This document shows positions 1 through 7,527 of a stretch of DNA of 43,115 nucleotides, piece after piece. Position 1 is the stretch's first letter; the number at the start of each line of letters is the position of its first letter. The DNA comes from Klebsiella pneumoniae. GTDB lineage: Bacteria; Myxococcota_A; UBA796; SXON01. Made by a program: the position numbers and the translations under genes. The notes under the pieces were generated by a model. The model saw only the letters and a list, made by a program, of their open reading frames with translations. It was not told where the DNA came from and ran no database searches. Location of the stretch: assembly GCA_945867435.1 (NCBI GenBank), contig CAMBIK010000006.1, positions 1-43,115 on the forward strand. The letters run 5' to 3'.

Positions 1-1
1 G

Positions 2-1303
2 CCGCTTGTGGTCGGAAAGGGCTCGGGGGAAACGTTTTTGGCCTCGGACCCCCACGCGCTCTCGGCCCACACTCGCGAAGTCGTGTACCTGGAGGATCGC
101 GATATCGTGCGCATCACCGCGGCGGGTTGGACCATCTCCCGCATGGATGGCGGCGGCGTGTCGCGTGCGGTCGAAGTGCTGGGCGAAGATTGGGAAGACG
201 AGGGGCGTGGGGACTTCAGCCATCACATGCTGAAGGAGATCCACGAGCAGCCGGAGTCCCTGGCCCGCTGCCTTCGCGGCCGCGTGGTGCCGGAGCAAGG
301 AGAGGCGAGGCTGGGTGGACTCGACCTTTCCCCCCGACAGGTGGCCGCGATCCGCCATATTACGGTGCTGGGCTGCGGTACGAGCTTCCATGCGGGACTC
401 GTGGGCGCCGCGGCGATGGAAGGTCTGGCACGCATTCCTGCTAGCGCCGAGATTGCCTCGGAGTTTCGCTACCGCAACCCGGTGATCGGCCCGGACGACC
501 TCTTCTTCGCCGTTTCCCAGTCGGGAGAGACCGCAGACACCCTCGGGGCCGTGAAAGAGGTGCAGGTCAAGGGGGGGCGTGTGCTCGGCGTGGTCAACGT
601 CGTGGGCAGCACCATCGCACGCACCTGCGGTCATGGCGTGTATGTGCACTCCGGACCCGAGATCGCCGTCGCAAGCACGAAGGCATTCACAAGCCAGGTC
701 GCTGCTCTGCTCGTGGCTTCTCTCTCGTTCGCCCGCACGCGAGCGTTGGGGCCGCACGAGGGCAAGGCCTTCGGGGAGGAGCTGCTGGCGATCCCGCAGC
801 GCGTCGGGGAGTGGTTGGCGGCCGAGCCCAGCTCCCTCATGGATGCCGTGGAGCTGTGCGCCACAGGTCGCTTCGTATTCTTCCTCGGCAGGGGCGTGTC
901 CCATGCGGTTGCGTTGGAAGGCGCGTTGAAGCTGAAGGAAGTGGCGTACGTTCCTTGCATGGCCTACCCGGCAGCGGAGATGAAACACGGCCCGATCGCG
1001 CTCATCGACAAGAACACGCCTGTGGTGGTCATCGTGCCGGACGACGTGATGCGAGATAAGACGCTCTCCACGATTCAGGAAGTTCGCGCCCGTGGAGCCC
1101 GAGTCATCGTGATCCACACCGCCGGGGATGGCCACGCCGCCAAGGTCGCAGACATCTCCATCCCGGTGCCCCGCGCTAGCACACTCATTTCACCGCTGCT
1201 CTCCGTGCTGCCGCTTCAACTCTTGGCGTACCGGGCTGGACTTGCGCTGGGTCGTGACATCGACCGGCCGCGGAACCTAGCGAAGTCGGTGACAGTCGAG
1301 TAA
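2..1303 (+). CDS. glmS: Glutamine-fructose-6-phosphate aminotransferase (isomerizing), C-terminal part, truncated by window edge
   Basis: GlmS makes glucosamine-6-phosphate from fructose-6-phosphate and glutamine, the first step toward UDP-GlcNAc for peptidoglycan and LPS; it is cytoplasmic. The frame is already open at base 2 (Pro-Leu-Val-Val-Gly-Lys), so the start lies outside the window; the GTG at 8 is not a real start. About 433 residues are present against roughly 609 in the E. coli enzyme, so most of the N-terminal glutaminase domain, including its Cys nucleophile, is missing here. Two SIS sugar-isomerase domains are clear: GCGTSFHAG and SQSGETADTLGA in the first, and FLGRGVSHAVALEGALKLKE with AEMKHGPIALI in the second. 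The C-terminus ends PRNLAKSVTVE, the typical GlmS tail. It converges on the dihydrouridine synthase gene with 11 bp between stops. Family assignment is firm. Confidence 0.97.
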   Translation, partial: PLVVGKGSGETFLASDPHALSAHTREVVYLEDRDIVRITAAGWTISRMDGGGVSRAVEVLGEDWEDEGRGDFSHHMLKEIHEQPESLARCLRGRVVPEQGEARLGGLDLSPRQVAAIRHITVLGCGTSFHAGLVGAAAMEGLARIPASAEIASEFRYRNPVIGPDDLFFAVSQSGETADTLGAVKEVQVKGGRVLGVVNVVGSTIARTCGHGVYVHSGPEIAVASTKAFTSQVAALLVASLSFARTRALGPHEGKAFGEELLAIPQRVGEWLAAEPSSLMDAVELCATGRFVFFLGRGVSHAVALEGALKLKEVAYVPCMAYPAAEMKHGPIALIDKNTPVVVIVPDDVMRDKTLSTIQEVRARGARVIVIHTAGDGHAAKVADISIPVPRASTLISPLLSVLPLQLLAYRAGLALGRDIDRPRNLAKSVTVE

Positions 1304-1314
1304 GCGCCTTCGCG

Positions 1315-2397
1315 CTACGCCCTGGCTCGAGAACGCTCTGCGGACCACGCTGCGGTCTGGTCCGCGCCGGCCGGAATGTCGAGACCCGGTCCGGAAGCGA
1401 TGGCGAAGGGGCGGCCTCGCTTCAGTTCTTCCTCGGCCAACCAATCGAAGTATCGGTTCGTGTGGCCGATCGCATCGTCGATGGTCATCGCGTGCAGGAA
1501 CGCCACCCGCAGCTCGCTGCCGTGGGGGAGCCCGTGCGTGAAGTAGTTCGCAATCTTCTTCATGCGCCCGAGTACACCCCGGTCGCTCTTGAACTCGCCG
1601 CGGATACCCTCGAAATAGCGGAGCAGCACCCTGCGCTTCTCCTGGGCATCCACCACCACGTCGGGCAGGCCGTTCAGCTTGGCGAATAGCTGCTTGAAGA
1701 TCCAGGGGTTCTTGATGGCACCGCGACCGATCATCAGCCCATCGACCCGGGTGTCCCGGTACATGGCGAGCGCCGATTCATAGTCCACGATGTCGCCATT
1801 GCCGACGACGGGGATCTTGACGCGAGACTTGGTCTCCGCGATCTTGTCCACGGCCCGTACGCCACCATACTGGTCGGTGCGGGTGCGCCAGTGAATCGCC
1901 AACGCCTCGACGCCTTCTTCCTCGCACATGCGAGAGATGATGGGGGCATTTCGCAGGCTACCATCGTAACCGCTACGCATTTTGACGGTGAGCGGAATCT
2001 TGATCGCGACGCGCACCGCCTTGATGATGGCGCGGGCCAGCTCGGGTTCACGGAGGAGCGAGCTGCCGCCGCTGTGGGCACAGACCTTTTTGCTGGGGCA
2101 CCCGAAGTTCAGATCCACGATGTCGGCCCCCGCATCCTCGATGGCGCGTGCGGCATCGGCCATGGCCTCGGGGTTGCGACCGTAGATCTGGATGGCGACC
2201 GGATGTTCGTCGGGATCGAAGCGGGCCATCATCTCGGCCTTCGCGACGCCGCGCCGCAGGGCCTCGCCAGCAATGAACTCGGTGACGGTGAGCCCTACGG
2301 ACCCGACGCTGCGCACCAGTCTACGAAACGTGAGGTCGGTGACGCCTTCCATCGGGGCGAGCACCAGGTTGGGCTCGATCCGAAGGTGGCGGATCAT
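1315..2397 (-). CDS. dus: tRNA-dihydrouridine synthase (DusB/NifR3-like)
   Basis: This FMN-dependent enzyme reduces uridine to dihydrouridine in the D-loop of tRNAs. The TIM-barrel start LAPMEGVTDLTFRRL is typical, the catalytic cysteine lies in NFGCPSKKV, and the phosphate-binding strand reads LTVKMRSGYD; VVGNGDI and GLMIGRGAIKNPWIF are later family motifs. At about 360 residues it is slightly longer than E. coli DusB (321), with a C-terminal helical region (RYFEGIRGEF and after) that normally contacts tRNA. I chose the ATG at 2397, which begins MIRHLRIEP shortly before the first strand; a GTG at 2415 would add six residues. No clear Shine-Dalgarno supports either. It is divergent from the small unknown gene at 2471. 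The subfamily (DusB rather than DusA or DusC) is inferred from the NFGCPSKKV form. Confidence 0.93.
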   Translation of the reverse strand: MIRHLRIEPNLVLAPMEGVTDLTFRRLVRSVGSVGLTVTEFIAGEALRRGVAKAEMMARFDPDEHPVAIQIYGRNPEAMADAARAIEDAGADIVDLNFGCPSKKVCAHSGGSSLLREPELARAIIKAVRVAIKIPLTVKMRSGYDGSLRNAPIISRMCEEEGVEALAIHWRTRTDQYGGVRAVDKIAETKSRVKIPVVGNGDIVDYESALAMYRDTRVDGLMIGRGAIKNPWIFKQLFAKLNGLPDVVVDAQEKRRVLLRYFEGIRGEFKSDRGVLGRMKKIANYFTHGLPHGSELRVAFLHAMTIDDAIGHTNRYFDWLAEEELKRGRPFAIASGPGLDIPAGADQTAAWSAERSRARA

Positions 2398-2470
2398 GTA
2401 GTGGGTCGGTAGCACGGCCGCCGAACGTGCCCGCTCGTGGCACCTTCGTCAAGGTGATAGCGGCGCCAGC

Positions 2471-3025
2471 ATGACGCCCAAAGCTCAATCGGTGACCGCG
2501 GCCGGAGATCTTGACGCTTTTTCTGCCCCGCGGGCGTGGCGGGCGGACGTGTTTCCGGACGGACACACAAGGCTTGTTGTCAGCGTCCCCCAGGCTGAGC
2601 TTCGTGAAACGCACCTGGCGCTGGTTCGGGCGCTCTCAGGGCGGCTTGGCATCCGGTATGTGCAGCTCACGGACCGCGCGCTTGGCCAGCTTCCCGCCCC
2701 GGTGGGCCGGGTCGCCATGGAGCTCGATTCGGCCCGGGTCGTGGCGGCGTTGGAGGCCCGACCCGAGCTGATATGGGGGGATGGGCGCCACCAGATCTGG
2801 CTGCGCGGGGCGATGGGTGAGACCGTCATCGTGGACGAAATGGGGCTCTTGCACTGCGCCCCCGACGACCCTTCCTTCCGCGATGCGCTCGCCGCGCTCG
2901 ACATCCCCGAGGGGCGGCCGACAATGATGGACCAACGCGACTATGTGAAGGTCACGTTCCTTGCGGAGGCGGATGAGCAGGAGACGAGCTTGTGGGAGGA
3001 GTTGAAGCTACTGAAGTGGAAGTAG
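2471..3025 (+). CDS. Conserved-looking hypothetical protein, 184 aa
   Basis: I do not recognise this family. The protein is soluble, has no signal peptide or membrane segment, and is rich in acidic residues and leucine. Its first half reads like an alternating beta/alpha fold (TRLVVSVPQAELRE, IRYVQLTDRALGQL), followed by VETVIVDEMG-type strands around residue 115 and an acidic C-terminus ending LWEELKLLKWK. Codon use is strongly GC at third positions, which supports real coding. It starts with ATG 73 bp from the divergent dus start and has no obvious ribosome binding site. It stops 1 bp before the end of the convergent membrane-protein gene. Cellular role unknown. Confidence 0.75.
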   Translation: MTPKAQSVTAAGDLDAFSAPRAWRADVFPDGHTRLVVSVPQAELRETHLALVRALSGRLGIRYVQLTDRALGQLPAPVGRVAMELDSARVVAALEARPELIWGDGRHQIWLRGAMGETVIVDEMGLLHCAPDDPSFRDALAALDIPEGRPTMMDQRDYVKVTFLAEADEQETSLWEELKLLKWK

Positions 3026-3026
3026 C

Positions 3027-3431
3027 TTAGGGCAGAAGCTCCAAACCCAGCATGAACGCCCAGATGGCCCCCAACATCGCCGCCATTCCGATCCATGCGT
3101 GTGCCGCCCACGCCGCCGGCCGTCCTTGCCCGAATCTTGACGTGGCCCAGCTCGCGGTCAGCAGCCCGAAAATCCCGATGCCCACCCAAAAATGCGCGCT
3201 GTCCATCACGGTTCGGTCGTCTCTCAGCAGGGCGACGGAGGCCGGACCGCCCACGGCCACGACGGCGACCAGAGCATAGACCCGGGGTGCCCACGCCCGG
3301 TGGCGGAGTCGGCTGGCCGCGGCATCGTCCCGCTTCTGGCGGCTTCGAAGACCGGTAAAACCGATCCACACCAGGCTCAGGCAGGCCAGGACGCCCAGCG
3401 CGGGGTGCGCGTACACCCAGGCCTCCATCAC
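3027..3431 (-). CDS. Four-helix membrane protein, DUF4079/cytochrome b561-like
   Basis: A 134-residue integral membrane protein with about four hydrophobic helices: residues 8-27 (ALGVLACLSLVWIGFTGL), 48-68 (PRVYALVAVVAVGGP), 78-97 (AHFWVGIGIFGLLTASW) and 108-130 (AHAWIGMAAMLGAIWAFML). Histidines recur at helix ends (AHP, RHR, AHFW, AHAW), the pattern seen in DUF4079 and b561-type proteins, where such residues can ligate heme; heme binding here is inference. The GTG at 3431 overlaps the coaC stop (GTGA), with ATG at 3428 as an equally good start one codon later. It is the last gene of the three-gene minus-strand operon with the hydrolase lipoprotein and coaC. Function unknown. Confidence 0.75.
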   Translation of the reverse strand: MMEAWVYAHPALGVLACLSLVWIGFTGLRSRQKRDDAAASRLRHRAWAPRVYALVAVVAVGGPASVALLRDDRTVMDSAHFWVGIGIFGLLTASWATSRFGQGRPAAWAAHAWIGMAAMLGAIWAFMLGLELLP

Positions 3432-3955
3432 GCCTCGACGGCCTCGATGGCGGCCAGGATCTCCGTAGGCTCGGCCAGGCCGCCGGGGCCGATATCGCCA
3501 CAGGCAAGCCTCTTTTCGCTAGGAGGCACGATCACGAACCGGCCGAGATCGTCGAGCCAGCGCAGGTTGCGAACGACCACGGGATTGAGCCACATCTCGG
3601 TGTTCATCGCCGGCGCGAGGACGACCTTGCGACCTCGCGGCAGTGCCATCAGCACGGTGGAGAGCGCGTCATCGGCCAGGCCGCACGCAAGCTTGCCCAG
3701 CACGTTGGCGCTTGCCGGTGCCACGGCCGCAACGGTGGCCCACTTCGCCCACTCGATGTGCGCGAGGGGGTCGGCGAAGGTGTCGGTGAGCACGGGATGG
3801 CCGGAGAGGGCTTCGAAGGTGACCGCGCCCACGAAGCGCCCGGCGTTTGGGGACATCACAACCCGCACCGAGTGCCCGCGCTTGACGGCAAGAGAGATGA
3901 GCTCTGCCGCGCGATAGGCCGCGATTCCGCCGCTGATGCCGAGGAGCAGGTTCAT
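3428..3955 (-). CDS. coaC: Phosphopantothenoylcysteine decarboxylase (monofunctional CoaC-type flavoprotein)
   Basis: A cytoplasmic FMN flavoprotein that decarboxylates 4'-phosphopantothenoylcysteine in coenzyme A synthesis. The 175-residue protein starts LLLGISGGIAAYRAAEL (FMN phosphate loop) and has the catalytic histidine at His66 (AHIEWA). It carries the substrate-clamp motif PAMN at 115-118, and the proton-donor cysteine at Cys152 in RLACGDIGPGGLAEP. It ends where the linker to the CoaB synthetase domain of the usual bifunctional CoaBC (about 400 residues) would begin, so the synthetase must be encoded elsewhere. The ATG overlaps the stop of the upstream lipoprotein (ATGA). A related flavoprotein decarboxylase such as an EpiD/UbiX relative is less likely because PAMN and the ACGD motif both match CoaC. 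Confidence 0.88.
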   Translation of the reverse strand: MNLLLGISGGIAAYRAAELISLAVKRGHSVRVVMSPNAGRFVGAVTFEALSGHPVLTDTFADPLAHIEWAKWATVAAVAPASANVLGKLACGLADDALSTVLMALPRGRKVVLAPAMNTEMWLNPVVVRNLRWLDDLGRFVIVPPSEKRLACGDIGPGGLAEPTEILAAIEAVEA

Positions 3956-5778
3956 TCTGGCAGCTCCGGGTCGCCGGCCGCGGCCGACTCCAAGAAATCC
4001 TTGTAGAGCCCCTTTGCATCGCGGTCGTCGTAGATGGCGAAGTGGCCCTGACCGGGGAACTGGGCCAAGCCGGCGGTGACCCGGCTGTCGTCCCAGCCGC
4101 GCACGTTGCCTTTGGCGGGGCGGGAGTCCGCGCCGAGGCCGCGTAGGTCGAAGCCTTCGGGTTCAGCGTACATCCTGCCGACGACCGGGAGGTGGGCGGC
4201 AGTCGCCAGCGATTCGATGGTCAGGGGGGGCGTGTAAGTGTCTTCGAGCCCCTCGGTGAGCAGGACCGCCACGGGGCGCGTTCCAGGCCATGAGGGTGCC
4301 TCTGCGAACCAGGCGCTGGCGTAGTTCAAGGGGTCGGTGGGTTCGCTCAACATCTGGACCAGCGCGAGCACCGGATGCATTGTAGTGAGCGTGCCCGCCT
4401 CTACGCCCACGAACCCCGCGAGGATCGGCTCGATGGGGAACGGATCGACCTTGAGCAGGGCCGACGCTGCGGTTCCCCCCCCCGCCTCCGACAGCCCCAC
4501 GGCGTTGCACCGCAACGACAGCCACGAGGCCCCCAACGCCCCGACCATCGCCCCCTGACTGTGACCGAAAAAGCTCAGTCGGTCATGGTTCAGGCGAATC
4601 GCCTTGCCATCGTAAACGAAGTCCGACGTCGTTTCCGCCAATCGTTCGGCGAGCCAGATCTGATCGGCAGCACCTTGCCGGAAGGTGGTACGGCCCGCCG
4701 CAGGGTTGGCGTAGTTGAAGGTGTCGAGGTCGGGAAGGGTGTCGGGCGTGGCGCGGTCGCCATGAAGCGGCTGAGCGACTCCAAACATGGCGACGCCCCG
4801 GTTGGCGATCGCGGGGCCTTCCGCATCGGAGCCGGATGCGAACGTGAGGTGGTCCCCCCCGGTGCCGTGGCTGTAGAGCACGAGCGGCCAGCCGGCCTCG
4901 GGCATCGGATCGGTTGGGACTGTGAGGGCAAACACCACGCGTTCCCAACCTTGAACCAGCGGCCGGCCGAAGGCATCGAACACAAACCCCCCCCCGGTTT
5001 GCCGATAGGGTCGTTCCCCTTCCTGCCAGATCGGCAGGGTGACATGCCCTTCGTAGAGCAGGTACGAGCGTGCTTCTTCACGAAGCGTCAGCTCCGGTTC
5101 CCAAACGGGCCGCCCGAGCCGCCCCGATTGAATCTGCCACGCGACTTTGGCGAGCTCGGCGACCGGGTCCTGCGTGGTGAAAACGGTGGCAACGGCGACC
5201 TGGGTCGAAGGCAGCCCGCGAGCGCCGAGGACCTGCACCAGCTCCAGCCAGTAGGGGTCATCTTCCCAGCCGGTCGGCATCTGGCCGGTGGCGGCGAAGG
5301 GAGGCGTGAGCACCAAAGCGTACTTGGTAGCTGCGCGCAGGGGGAAGCCCGGCAGCGGGGCAACCGCGAGCAAGTTGGTTGCCCCGTATTGATCCCCCGT
5401 TTCTCTCAGTTCGCTCACGACGGGGATCGCCTGCCCGCGCTGGGGGCTGCCGGGATCGATGTCGAGGAGCAGCACGGGGGAATCGTCGGCGAGGCTGCCC
5501 GCGGGATCGGGGAAGGCGCCCATGTCGGGCGGGGCGGCGAAACGGACGTAGATCGGGCTGTTGGTGCCCCACCCATCCAGCGTGGCGCCCAGCGCGATGT
5601 AGGCCTCGAAGATCGGCACTCCTCCGGCGCCGGGGAAGCCGGTAAGGTCGGGATGTCCGCCTACAAGTCGAGCGTCTGCCGGGAACGGGCTGTCCCAGAA
5701 TCCATCGCCGGTCAGGATCGGTTCGGCGCCGCCGGTGGGCAGCACCGGTTCGACGCAAGCGGCAAGGAGGACGAACAT
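3952..5778 (-). CDS. Secreted alpha/beta-hydrolase lipoprotein (bacterial lipase/esterase type)
   Basis: A predicted lipoprotein of 608 residues: the ATG at 5778 gives MFVLLAAC, a seven-residue leader before the lipobox cysteine. The reading frame stays open to a GTG at 5838, which would add 20 Arg-rich residues but run into the divergent purC start. The N-terminal region (DSPFPADARL, TKYALVLTPPF, FTTQDPVAELAK) resembles the N-terminal domain of bacterial virulence-factor lipases. The C-terminal half is an alpha/beta hydrolase: YSHGTGGDH near the oxyanion hole, nucleophile serine in FFGHSQGAMVG, acid in TEGLEDTYTPP and histidine in GQGHFAIYDD. Expected substrates are carboxyl esters; none can be named. 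It is paralogous to the 1003-residue protein at 38681-41692 and is first in the operon with coaC. Confidence 0.85.
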   Translation of the reverse strand: MFVLLAACVEPVLPTGGAEPILTGDGFWDSPFPADARLVGGHPDLTGFPGAGGVPIFEAYIALGATLDGWGTNSPIYVRFAAPPDMGAFPDPAGSLADDSPVLLLDIDPGSPQRGQAIPVVSELRETGDQYGATNLLAVAPLPGFPLRAATKYALVLTPPFAATGQMPTGWEDDPYWLELVQVLGARGLPSTQVAVATVFTTQDPVAELAKVAWQIQSGRLGRPVWEPELTLREEARSYLLYEGHVTLPIWQEGERPYRQTGGGFVFDAFGRPLVQGWERVVFALTVPTDPMPEAGWPLVLYSHGTGGDHLTFASGSDAEGPAIANRGVAMFGVAQPLHGDRATPDTLPDLDTFNYANPAAGRTTFRQGAADQIWLAERLAETTSDFVYDGKAIRLNHDRLSFFGHSQGAMVGALGASWLSLRCNAVGLSEAGGGTAASALLKVDPFPIEPILAGFVGVEAGTLTTMHPVLALVQMLSEPTDPLNYASAWFAEAPSWPGTRPVAVLLTEGLEDTYTPPLTIESLATAAHLPVVGRMYAEPEGFDLRGLGADSRPAKGNVRGWDDSRVTAGLAQFPGQGHFAIYDDRDAKGLYKDFLESAAAGDPELPE

Positions 5779-5824
5779 GGGCGGGGAGCGTAGCCCGGTG
5801 CAGGCCCCGGAGATACCCGCCCGA

Positions 5825-6553
5825 ATGCGCGACCTCACCCCCGACCGACTGCTCTACGAAGGCAAAGCTAAGCAGGTGTATGGCACCGATGTGCCGGACC
5901 AGGTGATCATCCACTACAAGGATGATGCCACCGCGTTCAACGGGGTGAAAAAGGCGCAGATCGCCGACAAGGGCGTGATCAACTGCAAGCTCAGCGCGTT
6001 CTTCATGGAACGGATGGCCGCGATTGGCATCCCCTCCGCCTTCCTTCGCCAGCTTGGACCACGGGATCAGCTCTGCCATCGGGTCGAGATCATCCCTGTG
6101 GAGCTCGTGGTTCGCAATGTGGTGGCGGGCTCGCTCGCCAAGCGCCTCGGCCAAGCGGAGGGTGCCAAGCTGCAGCGGCCGTTGGTCGAGCACTTCTACA
6201 AGTCCGACGAACTGAACGACCCGCAGATCAACGAAGATGGTGCGATCCTGATGGGCTATGCCAAGGGGTGGGAGCTCGCTGCGATGCGCGAGTACTCGCT
6301 CATCATCAACCAGGATCTTTCTGCGTTCTGGGGCGGGCTCGGCATCGATCTCGTCGATTTCAAGCTGGAGTTCGGCCGCTACCAGGGCCAGGTGGTGCTG
6401 GCCGACGAGATCACGCCCGACGGCAGTCGGCTCTGGGAGCGCGGCACCGGCCGCAAGCTCGACAAGGATGTTTTCCGTCGCGATCTTGGCGATTTGACCG
6501 AGACGTATCGAGAGGTATATCGTCGTGTATTTGGCGAGTCGGTACCACGATAG
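5825..6553 (+). CDS. purC: Phosphoribosylaminoimidazole-succinocarboxamide synthase (SAICAR synthetase)
   Basis: PurC joins CAIR and aspartate using ATP in de novo purine synthesis, in the cytosol. The 242-residue length matches the bacterial family (E. coli 237). Characteristic segments are LLYEGKAKQVYGTD (ATP loop), KDDATAFNGVKK, VELVVRNVVAGSLAKRLG, and the C-terminal LADEITPDGSRLWE and KLDKDVFRRDL. I chose the ATG at 5825 because MRDLTPDRLLYEGKAKQVY aligns with normal PurC N-termini; the frame is open further upstream but encodes nothing PurC-like there. It is divergent from the lipoprotein hydrolase (46 bp between starts), and three lipoprotein genes follow on the same strand. Confidence 0.97.
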   Translation: MRDLTPDRLLYEGKAKQVYGTDVPDQVIIHYKDDATAFNGVKKAQIADKGVINCKLSAFFMERMAAIGIPSAFLRQLGPRDQLCHRVEIIPVELVVRNVVAGSLAKRLGQAEGAKLQRPLVEHFYKSDELNDPQINEDGAILMGYAKGWELAAMREYSLIINQDLSAFWGGLGIDLVDFKLEFGRYQGQVVLADEITPDGSRLWERGTGRKLDKDVFRRDLGDLTETYREVYRRVFGESVPR

Positions 6554-6591
6554 CTGTTGCGGTTGGTAGGCCTCGGGCATACACTTCCGCC

Positions 6592-7527
6592 GTGCTTGCG
6601 CTGCTCCTCGCCTGTCCCTCTCCTCCGTCGCTAAACGAAAGCGCTCCATTGGAGGTCGACGCTTTTGTTGACCCTGCCACGGTCCCTCTGGCGGGCGAAT
6701 GTCCCATGCCTGTCGACTTTGGCGGCTTCACCCTCACCGACGATGGCTCGGCCACCAACGTGGATGGCAAGGTGGCCGATGGGGTGGTGCCGCTGTCGGT
6801 TTTGGAGTCTCTCGTGGCCGAAGGCGGCTGCGAGGTGCTTCGTCGCAACAACCCCTTCTGCGACCCGACCTGCGCGCCCGGCGAGGTCTGCGATTTCGAT
6901 GGGTCCTGCCTGCCGTACCCCACGAATCAGGACGTAGGTGTGGTCCAAATCCTCGGGCTCCGCGAACCCGTCAGCATGGAACCCGTCTTCCCAGGGAACA
7001 CCTACTACGACACCTCGCTTACGCACCCGGCGATGACCAGCACCGAAGTGGTTCACCTCTCCGTGCCGGGTGGTGCGTTCGGCCCCGCGGATCTACACGG
7101 CGTGTGGGTGGAATCCATGCAGGTGGTGGATAGCGAATGGGCGGTGGTGGATGGGAAGGACCTCGCCGTGAGCTGGTCGGCCCCCGAAATCGAGGCTCCT
7201 CGGTCGGAGGTTGTGCTCACCATCAGCATCGACCAACATGGTGTTTCGCCCAGTATTCTTCGTTGTGCCTTCGCGGATACGGGCACGGCGGCTGTGCCCA
7301 GCGCGGTGATCGCGGTGCTGGTCGGGGCGGGGGTGACGGGCTTCCCGAACGGCAGCCTGGAGCGGCGCACGGTGGACAAGGTTGAGGCGGAAGAGGGGTG
7401 CTTCGACTTCGCGATCCGCTCGCCGCGCAGCGTGGAAGTGTCGGTCTCTGGCCATACGCCTTGTGTGTCGACCGCGGATTGCCCGGGCACCGAGGAATGC
7501 AACGAAGAGCTTCAGACATGCGAATGA
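6592..7527 (+). CDS. Cysteine-rich secreted lipoprotein, unknown function
   Basis: A probable lipoprotein of 311 residues. The only near start in frame is GTG 6592, giving MLALLLAC, a seven-residue uncharged leader before the lipobox cysteine, followed by PSPPSLNES. The mature protein is beta-rich and acidic. It contains two short cysteine modules of the kind common in myxobacterial surface proteins: a Cys-x3-Cys-x5-Cys-type stretch around residues 88-105 (FCDPTCAPGEVCDFDGSC) and a C-terminal module (CVSTADCPGTEECNEEL). No catalytic motif is visible. It begins 38 bp after purC and its stop overlaps the next lipoprotein gene (ATGA at 7524-7527), so the pair is translationally coupled. Confidence 0.75.
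   Translation: MLALLLACPSPPSLNESAPLEVDAFVDPATVPLAGECPMPVDFGGFTLTDDGSATNVDGKVADGVVPLSVLESLVAEGGCEVLRRNNPFCDPTCAPGEVCDFDGSCLPYPTNQDVGVVQILGLREPVSMEPVFPGNTYYDTSLTHPAMTSTEVVHLSVPGGAFGPADLHGVWVESMQVVDSEWAVVDGKDLAVSWSAPEIEAPRSEVVLTISIDQHGVSPSILRCAFADTGTAAVPSAVIAVLVGAGVTGFPNGSLERRTVDKVEAEEGCFDFAIRSPRSVEVSVSGHTPCVSTADCPGTEECNEELQTCE

Noticed and set aside
4375-5793. Long plus-strand open frame antisense to the hydrolase lipoprotein
   Set aside because: It is Arg/Gly/Pro-rich and uncharacteristic of a protein; the minus-strand frame carries full hydrolase motifs and a lipobox.
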